This document shows positions 16,746 through 25,610 of a stretch of DNA of 64,000 nucleotides, in pieces. The translations under genes were made by a program, and so were the position numbers. Source of the DNA: Shewanella baltica (lineage in GTDB: Bacteria; Pseudomonadota; Gammaproteobacteria; Enterobacterales; Shewanellaceae); contig NZ_UGYM01000002.1 of NCBI RefSeq assembly GCF_900456975.1, forward strand, positions 3,782,001-3,846,000, written 5' to 3'. The notes below the pieces were generated by a model. It ran no database searches and was not told where the DNA came from. It was given only the letters and a program-made list of their open reading frames with translations. Position 1 is the stretch's first letter, and each line of letters begins with the position of its first letter.

Positions 16746-18659
16746 ATGATCAGCATCAACCAAGCGCAATTAATCCGTGGCAGCAAAACCCTGCTAGATG
16801 AGACCTCTCTCACGATTTATCCCGGCCATAAGGTCGGTTTAGTCGGTGCCAACGGCACAGGCAAATCTTCACTGCTCGCATTAATTTTAGGTCACTTAAG
16901 CCTAGATAAAGGTGAATTTAGTCTGCCTTCTGGCTGGCAAATTGCCACTGTGGCCCAAGAAACCCCTGCGCTCGACGTCTCGGCACTGGAATATGTGATC
17001 GATGGCGATAGCGAATATCGTCAATTAGAAGCGCTATTACACAAGGCCCAAGAAGATAACGACGGCAATGCCATCGCACTCTTACACGGTAAAATCGACG
17101 CTATCGGTGGTTATGCGATTCATTCGCGCGCGGGTTCATTGTTAGCGGGTCTGGGCTTTAGTGAAGCCGATCAAAGCAATCCAGTGAAAAGCTTTTCGGG
17201 CGGCTGGCGTATGCGCCTCAACTTAGCCCAAGCGTTACTGTGCCGCTCTGACTTATTGCTCCTCGACGAACCCACCAACCACTTAGACTTAGATACCATG
17301 TACTGGCTCGAAGGTTGGATTAAGTCCTATCAAGGCACGCTGATTTTAATCAGCCATGATAGGGACTTTATCGATGAAATCGTTGATGAAATCGTCCACG
17401 TTGAAAATCAAAAACTCAATTTCTACAAAGGCAATTACAGTGCCTTTGAGCGCATTCGTGCCGAACGTATGTCGCAGCAACAGGTTGCCTTCGAACGCCA
17501 ACAAAAAGAACGTGCGCACATGCAGTCTTTCGTTGACCGTTTCCGTTATAAGGCGAGTAAAGCCAAACAAGCGCAGAGCCGCTTAAAAGCGCTAGAACGC
17601 ATGACTGAGTTGTTGCCGTCTCAAGCCGATAGCCCCTTTTATATGGAGTTTCGTGCTCCAGAAGCCCTGCCCAATCCGCTGATTAAGATGGAGCAAGTCG
17701 CGATCGGTTATAGCGATAAGCCAATCCTGAGCAAGGTGCATTTAAACTTAGTACCGGGTGCGCGTATTGGTTTGCTTGGCCGTAACGGCGCAGGTAAATC
17801 GACATTAATCAAGCTGTTATCGGGTCAGTTATCGCCAATGACAGGTTTGTATGAACCTAATCCTGGCGTCAATATCGGTTACTTTGCCCAGCATCAAATC
17901 GAATTTTTGCGCCTCGACGATACGCCGATGCAGCATTTAGTGCGTCTGGCGCCCAATGCCAGAGAGCAAGAGCTACGCAACTTCTTAGGCGGTTTTGGTT
18001 TTAACGGCGATATGGCTCTCTCACCTGTACGCCCCTTTTCTGGCGGCGAGAAAGCCCGTTTAGTGTTGGCGCTATTAGTTTGGCAACGCCCTAACCTATT
18101 GCTGCTCGATGAACCCACCAACCATTTAGACTTAGAGATGCGCCACGCTCTAACGATGGCATTGCAAACCTTTGAAGGCGCTATGGTTGTCGTCTCGCAT
18201 GATAGGCATTTACTGCGTTTAACCTGTAGTGATTACTACCTGGTCGATCAAGGTGAAGTGCGCGCCTTCGACGGTGACTTAGACGATTATCACCAATGGT
18301 TGCTCGATGCGGCGAAAGCCAACTCGAATCAAAACAGCACCAGCGACGAGATCAAACCTGCCGCCGATAAAAAGCAGCAAAAACGCCTCGAGGCCGAAAT
18401 CCGCCAAAAGGTATCGCCGCTCAAGCGCAAACAAACTAAGTTAGAAACCGAACAGCAAAAGCTGAGCGAACGCCTCGCCGAGCTTGAACACTTGCTGGCC
18501 GATAGCGAATTGTATGATCAAGATAACAAAGCCAAGCTAACCTCGGTACTAACCGAACGAACGAGCTTGACGCAAACCTTAGAAGACAGTGAAATGCAAT
18601 GGCTCGAGTTGCAAGAAGAGATAGATGCAATGGAACTTGAGGTCATGGAGCAACAATAA
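16746..18659 (+). CDS. yheS: ABC-F family ATPase YheS
   Basis: A 637-residue protein with two ABC ATPase domains and no membrane segment. Domain 1 has Walker A GANGTGKSS, signature FSGGWRMR and DEPTNHLD; domain 2 has GRNGAGKST, FSGGEKARL and DEPTNHLD. Between them is the charged interdomain linker of ABC-F proteins (about 240-310), and a C-terminal coiled-coil extension (about 530-637, rich in Lys, Gln and Glu) follows. ABC-F factors bind the ribosomal E site and relieve stalls; YheS is reported to act on particular nascent-chain arrests. TIGR02444 follows after 54 bases, probably in the same transcript. Confidence 0.93.
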   Translation: MISINQAQLIRGSKTLLDETSLTIYPGHKVGLVGANGTGKSSLLALILGHLSLDKGEFSLPSGWQIATVAQETPALDVSALEYVIDGDSEYRQLEALLHKAQEDNDGNAIALLHGKIDAIGGYAIHSRAGSLLAGLGFSEADQSNPVKSFSGGWRMRLNLAQALLCRSDLLLLDEPTNHLDLDTMYWLEGWIKSYQGTLILISHDRDFIDEIVDEIVHVENQKLNFYKGNYSAFERIRAERMSQQQVAFERQQKERAHMQSFVDRFRYKASKAKQAQSRLKALERMTELLPSQADSPFYMEFRAPEALPNPLIKMEQVAIGYSDKPILSKVHLNLVPGARIGLLGRNGAGKSTLIKLLSGQLSPMTGLYEPNPGVNIGYFAQHQIEFLRLDDTPMQHLVRLAPNAREQELRNFLGGFGFNGDMALSPVRPFSGGEKARLVLALLVWQRPNLLLLDEPTNHLDLEMRHALTMALQTFEGAMVVVSHDRHLLRLTCSDYYLVDQGEVRAFDGDLDDYHQWLLDAAKANSNQNSTSDEIKPAADKKQQKRLEAEIRQKVSPLKRKQTKLETEQQKLSERLAELEHLLADSELYDQDNKAKLTSVLTERTSLTQTLEDSEMQWLELQEEIDAMELEVMEQQ

Positions 18660-18713
18660 CTCCAGCATTCTTTTAAATAAAAGTCAGTAGCAGCGGCAAT
18701 ACAAGGAAATAGT

Positions 18714-19175
18714 ATGGCGGTTTTAACCCAGTTCGACAGTCAACTCTGGCAATGGTGTGATATGAGCTATGCGCAAAACAAAGCGCTCTGTCTCGAATTG
18801 CAAAATAGCTGTCAGGTGAACGTCAATCTACTGCTACTGGCACAATATTTAGATATCACTATGGATGTGTCTGGGCCGCAGCAATACAGTACAGACCAAT
18901 GGCAAACGCTGATGAGCGCCGTGGGTGAATGGGATGAAAGATTTCTCATGCCCTACCGCAAATTACGTAAACTCGCTAAGTCCAGCTTGAATGAGCAAGA
19001 GTATCAGCAGATGCTCGCCGTTGAGCTGATGATGGAACGTAAAGCGCAGCGAACCATCTCAAATAAACTCAATGAACTCAGCCCATGCGGCCAAGCAACG
19101 AATCTGGTGAGCTACTTAAGCTTGTTTGGACTCAGTGACATGGACGCCAACGAAATCGGCCTCACCGCGCCCTGA
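18714..19175 (+). CDS. TIGR02444 / DUF2390 family protein
   Basis: A 153-residue alpha-helical protein with the family features LWQWCDMSYAQ near the N-terminus and CLELQNSCQVNVNLLLLAQYLD, followed by WRE-like DERFLMPYRKLRKLAK. Such proteins often sit immediately after yheS in gammaproteobacteria. Function is unknown. Ribosome site AAGGAAAT precedes the ATG. No signal peptide. Confidence 0.8.
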   Translation: MAVLTQFDSQLWQWCDMSYAQNKALCLELQNSCQVNVNLLLLAQYLDITMDVSGPQQYSTDQWQTLMSAVGEWDERFLMPYRKLRKLAKSSLNEQEYQQMLAVELMMERKAQRTISNKLNELSPCGQATNLVSYLSLFGLSDMDANEIGLTAP

Positions 19176-19259
19176 CCTAATCTAAAAAAACAAATTCAAA
19201 TCAATCACATACAAGTAATAACAAGCTGAATCAAATTAACACTATGATCATCTGAACCG

Positions 19260-19670
19260 CTAACAGCTGCGGCCTTGTGGATAGCGTTGACAGTCATCCT
19301 TGATCACCAACCAATTCAGCTGACTCTCAGTATAAATATGGTACCTAGGCTGAACTTGGTTAGCGTCGTCCAGACTCGCTATGCTCAAGGTCGAGTAATC
19401 GGGATATTGAGTATGTCGGTAGGTTAACGATGTACCGCATTGGTCACAAAATCCACGGCGAATAAACTCAGACGATGCAAACTCAGTCACCAGACCTTTC
19501 AACCATCTAACTTGGCCTGTTTTAAAATCCATCCAAGCCCCAAATGCAGAGCCCGTGCTTTTTTGGCACGAACGGCAGTGGCAATAATCCGCATCGAAGG
19601 GTTCACCTTCAATCTGATAACGAATCGCGCCGCATAAGCAGCCACCTTCACGTACTCTATTTTTAGGCAT
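19260..19670 (-). CDS. GFA (CENP-V/GFA domain) family zinc protein
   Basis: A 136-residue protein with the GFA zinc motifs: GGCLCGAIRYQI, CHCRSCQKSTGSAFG and FCDQCGTSLTY. The seven or so cysteines bind two structural zinc ions in this fold. The name comes from glutathione-dependent formaldehyde-activating enzyme, though the activity of most members, including this one, is untested. The ATG of MPKNRVREG was chosen because GGGAG lies just upstream; an ATG four codons earlier overlaps that ribosome site. Confidence 0.85.
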   Translation of the reverse strand: MPKNRVREGGCLCGAIRYQIEGEPFDADYCHCRSCQKSTGSAFGAWMDFKTGQVRWLKGLVTEFASSEFIRRGFCDQCGTSLTYRHTQYPDYSTLSIASLDDANQVQPRYHIYTESQLNWLVIKDDCQRYPQGRSC

Positions 19671-19783
19671 ACACACTCCCATTTCCGACTACCCGCATGC
19701 TCCCTTGAGTAGCGCTTCATCTCGATAAAATAAACCGCTGCGATTTACCTTACCGACATTGAACCGCTACAAAGGAAAGTTAA

Positions 19784-20119
19784 TTAAGCATCGATTTCTT
19801 GCTGTAACTTTTCCAGCTCATCCAAAATATGCAGAAATTTTTGGCCAAACTCAGTCACTTGATACTCGACACGCGGCGGCAGCTCGTTATAAATGACCTT
19901 ATCTAAGATGCCAAATTCTATGTTCTTTTTTAAACATTGATTCAATACCTTAGTTGAGAGCCCCTCAACGGAGCGCACCATTTCCCCCGGTCTTTGTACC
20001 CCACTGGCCAACAGCTGATAAACCGTTAATGACCATTTACAGCCATAAATCGTCTCGACCATACGCGCTGAACGCTCAGGGGGCGATTTGCGTGAAATAA
20101 ATTTTTCATTGTTATTCAT
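19784..20119 (-). CDS. HxlR family transcriptional regulator
   Basis: A 111-residue winged helix-turn-helix protein of HxlR type: GCKWSLTVYQLLASGVQRPGEM, LSTKVLNQCLKK, FGILDKVIYNELPPRVEYQVTEFG. It lacks the N-terminal sensing cysteine seen in redox-responsive members such as YodB or HypR; its single Cys residues are in the first helix (GCKW) and the recognition region (NQCLK). It is divergent from the SDR gene at 20222, and the intergenic region carries GTAC-containing repeats likely to be its operator. Confidence 0.85.
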   Translation of the reverse strand: MNNNEKFISRKSPPERSARMVETIYGCKWSLTVYQLLASGVQRPGEMVRSVEGLSTKVLNQCLKKNIEFGILDKVIYNELPPRVEYQVTEFGQKFLHILDELEKLQQEIDA

Positions 20120-20124
20120 AAAGA

Positions 20125-20160
20125 TGTACCAAAAAGTACCTGCCTTACCTATTTGTACTT
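20125..20160. promoter_or_regulatory. Putative HxlR operator with GTAC repeats
   Basis: GTAC occurs at 20126, 20136 and 20155. The first two flank an A-rich centre (GTACCAAAAAGTAC), and the third is in TTTGTACTT. Such spaced GTAC half-sites between an HxlR gene and its divergent target are typical of this family. Inferred only from pattern and position. Confidence 0.45.
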
Positions 20161-20221
20161 ACTGTTCAGACAGTTATTGAGTTCTTAAGATTACCACCTT
20201 GATAATACTTAGGAGTAGAAA

Positions 20222-21004
20222 ATGCAATTTAATACCTCAAATCTCGCCATTATTGTCGGTGGTAGCAGCGGCATAGGTTTCGAAACGGCGAAACAACTGG
20301 CCGAACAAGGCGTATCAGTACTCATCGTCAGTAATCAGCAAGATAAACTCACCGCAGCCGTTGCTGCGATCAAACATGCCCATCCAGCAGCCGAGTTACG
20401 CGTCGACGGTTTTCAAGCCAACCTTTACCAAGCTGCCGATCTTAATCGGTTGATTGCACACATCACCCAGCTTGAGCAAAAGGTTGGCTACCTCGTCAAT
20501 GCGGCGGGGTATTTCAATCCCAAATCCTTTATCGACCACTCAGAGGCTGATTACGATCTCTATATGGCGTTAAATAAAGCCCTATTCAAAATCACCCAAG
20601 CCGTAACCCACAAGATGATTGATGCGGGCGGTGGTAGTATAGTGAACATAGGTTCTATGTGGGCAAAACAAGCGGTTAAAGCCACACCTTCGTCAGCGTA
20701 TTCCATGGCCAAAGCAGGATTACACGCATTAACCCAGCACTTAGCGATGGAACTGGCGGACAAGCATATTCGCGTCAACGCGGTTTCACCCGCCGTGGTT
20801 AATACGCCCATCTATAACGCTTTTATCCCAGAGGCAGAGCTAGACCAAGTGATTGAAAGCTTCAACGCTTTTCACCCGATTGGTCGAGTCGGCACGCCGA
20901 GCGATGTGGCGAACAGCATTTGTTTTCTTTTATCCAATGACACCAGCTGGGTGACCGGCGCGATTTGGGATGTTGATGGCGGCGTGATGGCTGGACGCAA
21001 CTAA
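20222..21004 (+). CDS. SDR family oxidoreductase
   Basis: A 260-residue short-chain dehydrogenase with GGSSGIG cofactor loop (residues 13-19), NAAG near residue 91, catalytic Ser in NIGSMW, YSMAK, and C-terminal [14 protein letters not shown]. The TGxxxGxG variant starting with Val-Gly-Gly is normal for the class. The ribosome site TAGGAG precedes the ATG. It is divergent from, and probably repressed by, the HxlR regulator, and is followed by a cupin gene on the same strand. Confidence 0.88.
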   Translation: MQFNTSNLAIIVGGSSGIGFETAKQLAEQGVSVLIVSNQQDKLTAAVAAIKHAHPAAELRVDGFQANLYQAADLNRLIAHITQLEQKVGYLVNAAGYFNPKSFIDHSEADYDLYMALNKALFKITQAVTHKMIDAGGGSIVNIGSMWAKQAVKATPSSAYSMAKAGLHALTQHLAMELADKHIRVNAVSPAVVNTPIYNAFIPEAELDQVIESFNAFHPIGRVGTPSDVANSICFLLSNDTSWVTGAIWDVDGGVMAGRN

Positions 21005-21140
21005 TATTGCAGACACAGCAAGTATGCTAATACACAGCTAACATCGCAGAGCGCAGCTCGCACACTGTTAGCGCAGCAAGACGCAACGAACACAGTAAAC
21101 AATCACTATTCTAAGTTAAGGTTAAATAAGGTCTAACACT

Positions 21141-21806
21141 ATGCTCAATATGAACTTTAGCGAACGTGTCGTTATTGATACACAGCAGCAACCCTGGCTG
21201 CCAAGTCCTGCTCAAGGCGTTTGGCGCAAACCACTCGAGCGGGAGGCTAAAGAGTCTGGACACACCAGCAGCATAGTGAAATACGACGCGGGTTCGCAGT
21301 TTGCGACTCACAAGCATCCGCTAGGCGAGGAAATTTTTGTACTCGAAGGGGTATTTTCCGATGAAAACGGCGATTACCCCGCGGGCAGTTATCTTCGCCA
21401 TCCGCCAGGGAGCCAACACGCGCCGTTTAGCCAAGAAGGCTGCGTTATCTTAGTCAAACTCAATCAATTCAATCCGCGAGATCTTGATGTGGTCAAGATT
21501 AATACTCAGCAGACTCCTTGGTTACAAGGCATAGGCGGCTTGCAAGTGATGCCGCTACATGAATTCGAGCATGAACATACCGCGTTAGTGAAATGGCCTA
21601 AGGGTGAAACCTTTCAACCCCATCGGCATTTTGGCGGCGAAGAAATATTGGTGTTATCGGGCAAGTTTCAAGATGATCAAGGGGAATATCCGCGCCACAC
21701 TTGGATACGCAGTCCGCACATGAGCGGTCATTTTCCTTTTGTCGAAGAGGAAACCATTATCTTAGTGAAAACAGGACATTTACCCATTAGCACCATTCAG
21801 CCCTAA
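21141..21806 (+). CDS. Bicupin, ChrR-type cupin protein
   Basis: A 221-residue protein with two tandem cupin domains. The first has HKHPLGEEIFVLEGVF and PPGSQHAPF (about 55-100). The second has PHRHFGGEEILVLSGKF and SPHMSGHFPF (about 155-205). Each carries the His/Glu metal ligands of the ChrR C-terminal-type cupin, but no N-terminal anti-sigma zinc domain is present, so it is a stand-alone metal cupin and not a ChrR anti-sigma factor. It lies 136 bases after the SDR gene, likely in the same HxlR-controlled unit. Substrate unknown. Confidence 0.8.
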   Translation: MLNMNFSERVVIDTQQQPWLPSPAQGVWRKPLEREAKESGHTSSIVKYDAGSQFATHKHPLGEEIFVLEGVFSDENGDYPAGSYLRHPPGSQHAPFSQEGCVILVKLNQFNPRDLDVVKINTQQTPWLQGIGGLQVMPLHEFEHEHTALVKWPKGETFQPHRHFGGEEILVLSGKFQDDQGEYPRHTWIRSPHMSGHFPFVEEETIILVKTGHLPISTIQP

Positions 21807-21887
21807 GCCACGGCGAGCATTGTCTTAAGCTACATACATTTCTGCAGCTGAGCCCTCTGCAACAGAATCATTGGCTAGAATAAAAAA

Positions 21888-23483
21888 TCACCCTTTGCCC
21901 TCGGTGAGCTTTTGCGCAAGTGCGGTGGCATTACGCGCTGTGATGCCATAAATCGACAGCTGCGGGTTAGCGCCAAGGCTGGTAGGGAAGATAGACCCAT
22001 CCATTACAGACAGATTTTCTAAATAGTGCGACTGGCCATAACTGTTGACCATAGAAAGCTTTTCATCTTCGCCGAAGGGACAACCGCCCATCACATGGGC
22101 CGATGCGACGATAGTACGCAGTGGCGCGAGTGACATCTGCGCAATGCTCTCTTTGGCGTCCTTCCACGAAGATAAGTAAGGCATACCATCGCTGATCGGC
22201 AACACTTTTAATGCGCCCGCCGAGAATTGTAACTCCGCCATACTAGCAAAAGCGCGTCTCGCGGCCCGCCAAAAGGCATCGGTCAGCGGATAATCTAGGG
22301 TAAATCCCTTAGGGGTTAAGTGTACTTCACCGCCCTGACTGTCGGGATGATAACCATCGCGGATTAAGGCAATCGTCACTTGCAACTGATTGAACTGCGC
22401 CATTAACTCGGCATGACTCGCGCCATAACCTAAGGTTTTAGAGGCGATTAAAATCGGATGCACTGGTGGCACTTCGAGTTTATAACCGAGCTCCCCATCG
22501 GCGTCATTCTTCCACACAAACTCATCGGAATAGATAGATTGCGGCGCGCCACTATGGCCGTTTATCGAATCGGCAAACACGCCGCCGGATAACAAAGTCG
22601 GATGTAAAAAAGTGCGTTTACCCAAAAGTTTGTGGGGATCTGGCACCTGCGAGCGCATCAAAATCGTCGGCGTATGGATAGCGCCCGCACTCAAAATATA
22701 ATGTTTAGCCTTAAATAACAGCTCAACGTCAGTGGGTCGTAAATTCACATCCAACGCCTGCGCTTTTAACGCAAACACTTGGCCATTATGGTGCTCAATC
22801 TTAGTCACTTTAGCGCGGCTGATCAGTTGCGCGCCTTTCTCAAGTGCCGAGGGAATCGTGGTGACTAACATAGATTGCTTCGCATTAACCGGACAACCCA
22901 TGCCGCAATAGCCGGTATTCCAGCAACCCGCCACATTGCGTTTAATGACTGTGTATTCCCAGCCAAGATTGATACAACCTTGCTTCAGGGCGGCATTATT
23001 ACGGTTAGGCTCATAGTTCCATTCATGGATATTGAGCCGCTGCTCCATTTGCTCAAACCAAGGGTCTAAGCTCTCGCGATTAAGCCCTGCAACCGACTTA
23101 TGTTGCGCCCAAAAAGCTAACGCCTCGGTCGGCGTGCGAATAGAAGTGGTCCAGTTAACTGTGGTTGAGCCACCGACTGCGCGGCCTTGAAAAATCCCAA
23201 TCGCCTTGTCGGCGGTTTTCATCGCAGCGGCTTGTTGATACAAGTTGGGATAAGCGACCCGCTCTTCCATATTAAAATCGCTGGAGGATTTTAGCGGCCC
23301 CGCCTCAATCATGATCACGCTTAGCCCTGCTTGGGTGAGGATTTCGGCCGCCACACCGCCACCAGCACCCGTGCCGACAATAATCACATCGGCTTCAAAC
23401 TGTTGGTTTTCTTGCAATTGGCTCGCGTCGGTATGTAACCAACCTGAGTTTAAACCATTCACTATGGGATCTATGACTGCCAA
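21888..23483 (-). CDS. GMC family FAD-dependent oxidoreductase
   Basis: A 531-residue flavoprotein with dinucleotide motif VGTGAGGG (near 35-42), RAVGGSTTVNW, the Cys-rich GYCGMGCPVNAK segment, AGAIHTPTIL, and the C-terminal active-site region SAHVMGGCPFGED with GANPQLSIYG. It resembles GMC long-chain alcohol or gluconate-type dehydrogenases. It has no signal peptide of its own. The gene upstream encodes a small protein with a twin-arginine leader, so the two could be exported as a complex. The start is TTG with GGAG eight bases upstream. Electron acceptor and substrate are unknown. Confidence 0.85.
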   Translation of the reverse strand: MAVIDPIVNGLNSGWLHTDASQLQENQQFEADVIIVGTGAGGGVAAEILTQAGLSVIMIEAGPLKSSSDFNMEERVAYPNLYQQAAAMKTADKAIGIFQGRAVGGSTTVNWTTSIRTPTEALAFWAQHKSVAGLNRESLDPWFEQMEQRLNIHEWNYEPNRNNAALKQGCINLGWEYTVIKRNVAGCWNTGYCGMGCPVNAKQSMLVTTIPSALEKGAQLISRAKVTKIEHHNGQVFALKAQALDVNLRPTDVELLFKAKHYILSAGAIHTPTILMRSQVPDPHKLLGKRTFLHPTLLSGGVFADSINGHSGAPQSIYSDEFVWKNDADGELGYKLEVPPVHPILIASKTLGYGASHAELMAQFNQLQVTIALIRDGYHPDSQGGEVHLTPKGFTLDYPLTDAFWRAARRAFASMAELQFSAGALKVLPISDGMPYLSSWKDAKESIAQMSLAPLRTIVASAHVMGGCPFGEDEKLSMVNSYGQSHYLENLSVMDGSIFPTSLGANPQLSIYGITARNATALAQKLTEGKG

Positions 23484-23552
23484 CTTGAGTGCTCCACTGT
23501 CGCGGGTAAGATGCTTATTATTGGACGTTTTATTCGGTTACAAACGGGCGAG

Positions 23553-24059
23553 CTATTTGAACAGTTCAGGTTTGGCATAATGCAGGCGGCTCCAATGTTC
23601 AGGGCAAGCGTAATAACTGGCCATCACTAATTCCCGCAACCCGAGATAAGCGGTTTGTAACAGCGCAAAATAACTGTGGCGCCAGGTTTCTAGCATTTCA
23701 GTTAACTCGGCGGGAGAGCGCATCAATAACGGTGTCATGCTTGAGGTCAGTACGAGTAAGCCGAGGCGATTTTCGAGCATATCGAGCAGTTCAAATAACT
23801 CGGTTTGCTGCTCCTCGGGTAGCACAGAAATTGACTGTTTGATGGCATCTAAAGTGCGATTTTGCGCCGCGAGCTTGTGAGTTGCCACATCGGGCAAAGC
23901 GCCGTCGAGCATCACAGGTAAAAGCACGCTAAACAACAAACGATAATCTTTGCCTTCGCTGTCCTCGGGCAAACTAAACTCAGGAGAATAAAGATTGACT
24001 CCTAAGGCTAACGCCGCCGTACCGGCAAACGCGCCCATCAAAAAGGTTCGTCGCTTCAT
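23553..24059 (-). CDS. Tat-exported small subunit, gluconate 2-dehydrogenase subunit 3-like
   Basis: A 168-residue protein starting MKRRTFLMGAFAGTAALALG, a twin-arginine leader (RRTFLMG), followed by a helical domain with no cysteines in cofactor motifs. Size, leader and position directly before a GMC flavoprotein match the small gamma or third subunit of membrane gluconate or alcohol dehydrogenase complexes, which carries the flavin subunit to the periplasm. The cytochrome subunit of such complexes is not in this window. AGGAG lies upstream of the ATG, and the GMC gene starts 69 bases after its stop. Confidence 0.7.
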   Translation of the reverse strand: MKRRTFLMGAFAGTAALALGVNLYSPEFSLPEDSEGKDYRLLFSVLLPVMLDGALPDVATHKLAAQNRTLDAIKQSISVLPEEQQTELFELLDMLENRLGLLVLTSSMTPLLMRSPAELTEMLETWRHSYFALLQTAYLGLRELVMASYYACPEHWSRLHYAKPELFK

Positions 24060-24136
24060 CTCTATCTCCTAAATATCAATCTAAATGTCGGCCTAAATAT
24101 CAGCATAAAAAACAATTGTGCTACACTGCCCACGCG

Positions 24137-24196
24137 TTTATATCCAAGCGACCTCAAAATAAGAATTTCAGCATTTTGAAGTCGCTTGGATATAAA
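24137..24196. repeat. 24-bp inverted repeat between divergent genes
   Basis: TTTATATCCAAGCGACCTCA... (24137-24160) is matched by its reverse complement at 24173-24196 with one mismatch in 24, across a 12-base spacer. It could extrude a long hairpin. It lies in the intergenic region between the divergent Tat-leader gene and yheT. It is A+T-rich at its ends and not a usual terminator; a dispersed palindromic or MITE-like repeat is likely. Confidence 0.8.
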
Positions 24197-24247
24197 TTAA
24201 ACACACGTTTTAATTTTCAGCAATAGCCGATACCAAGATAAACACCC

Positions 24248-25291
24248 ATGCCAAATTCCTTTATGCCGCCTTGGTGGGCCAAGAGTCCCCATGTACAAAC
24301 GATTTTACCCGTATTCACTAAGGTGGCCAAACCAGCATTACAGCGGCAGCGCTTAGAGTTGCCCGATGGCGATTTTGTCGATTTAGATTGGCAGGATTTT
24401 CCGCAGTCTGGCAAACCGATAGTGGTGATCATCCACGGCTTAGAAGGAAGTGCTCAGTCCCATTATGCGCGGCGGATACTGCAAGCCTGTAAAGAACAGC
24501 AACTCGCAGCCGTCGTGCACCATCACAGAAGTTGCTCGGGTGAGGCCAATCGCCTCGCGCGCAGTTATCACAGTGGTGACACGGACGATTTACAGTTTAG
24601 TCTATCGACACTGAAAAGCGCGTATCCGCAATCGCCATTATTCGCCGTAGGTTACAGCTTAGGCGGCAATGTGCTGACTAAGTATCAGGGCGAATATCAG
24701 GATGACAGTTTATTAGCCCGCGCAGTGGTTGTCTCGGCGCCGCTGCAATTGTCCGCCTGCGCAAAACGTTTAGAAAATGGTTTTTCGAAGGTATATCAAA
24801 GCTATTTAATCAAACAGTTGCAGCAAAAAATCAGCCATAAGCTGAACGATCCCGACTTAGCCATCTCTATGCCGCTGAGCCAGTTGCAGGTCGACCGTTT
24901 AAATACCTTCTATGATTTTGACGATAAAGTCACAGCGCCATTGCACGGCTTTGACGGCGTCGACGATTACTATACGCGTGCCAGTGGTTTACCCTTTGTC
25001 AGCCGCATTACTAAACCGACGCTTATCATCCATGCCAAGGACGATCCCTTTATGACCGATGAAGTGATCCCCCAGCCAAACCAATTATCGGGTTATGTAG
25101 AATACGAACTGCATCCCTATGGCGGTCATGTTGGCTTTATCGAAGGCGGTACACCTTGGAAACCGCGCTTCTATCTTGAGCGACGGATTTTACACTTTTT
25201 ACTCGGCGATCAAAGTGTTGACCCACTTAGCGTAGACCCCATCACCAGCGGCAATATTCTCCAAGGAAGCACCGATGCTCATTCCATATGA
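24248..25291 (+). CDS. yheT: YheT family alpha/beta hydrolase
   Basis: A 347-residue alpha/beta hydrolase with HGLEGSAQSHYAR near the oxyanion region, nucleophile motif GYSLGGNVLTKY (Ser about residue 140), and the catalytic Asp/His near DDPFM and GGHVGFIEGG. YheT and its ABHD1/3-like relatives are predicted esterases whose natural substrate in bacteria is unclear. The gene order yheT-yheU-prkB matches Escherichia coli. Its last 17 bases overlap the yheU start. Confidence 0.92.
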   Translation: MPNSFMPPWWAKSPHVQTILPVFTKVAKPALQRQRLELPDGDFVDLDWQDFPQSGKPIVVIIHGLEGSAQSHYARRILQACKEQQLAAVVHHHRSCSGEANRLARSYHSGDTDDLQFSLSTLKSAYPQSPLFAVGYSLGGNVLTKYQGEYQDDSLLARAVVVSAPLQLSACAKRLENGFSKVYQSYLIKQLQQKISHKLNDPDLAISMPLSQLQVDRLNTFYDFDDKVTAPLHGFDGVDDYYTRASGLPFVSRITKPTLIIHAKDDPFMTDEVIPQPNQLSGYVEYELHPYGGHVGFIEGGTPWKPRFYLERRILHFLLGDQSVDPLSVDPITSGNILQGSTDAHSI

Positions 25292-25520
25292 AACCCTATT
25301 ACAACTCCCGAAGGAAACGCTCGCCAATTTGATCCGCGAATATCTCTTCGGTCAAGTGGAGGATGGCAGCTTTGCCAGTCTCGATGAACAGGAACTGGCT
25401 CAGGCGATAGTCCAATGTCAACAAGCACTTAAACAAGGTAAGCTGAAATTAGAGTACAGTGAGGACGATGAGTCCTTCGCGATACGCTCGGCAGATCAAA
25501 TAGCACAGCAGCAAGATTGA
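25275..25520 (+). CDS. yheU: YheU family protein
   Basis: A short acidic 81-residue protein beginning MLIPYETLLQLPKETLANLIREYL, the YheU signature, with no membrane or signal segment. Function unknown. Translation is coupled to yheT by a 17-bp overlap. The C-terminus is longer than the 72-residue Escherichia coli protein. Confidence 0.88.
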   Translation: MLIPYETLLQLPKETLANLIREYLFGQVEDGSFASLDEQELAQAIVQCQQALKQGKLKLEYSEDDESFAIRSADQIAQQQD

Positions 25521-25610
25521 CCAGTCCTACCTCTGTACCGTATAAATAGTACTCGCGTTTTTATCGCTTCCCCATAAGCGGCTCTTTTGGTTCCTAGCTA
25601 GGTAGAAAAA

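Noticed and set aside
16610..16801. 63-codon frame before yheS
   Set aside because: It overlaps the yheS start and its composition is random.
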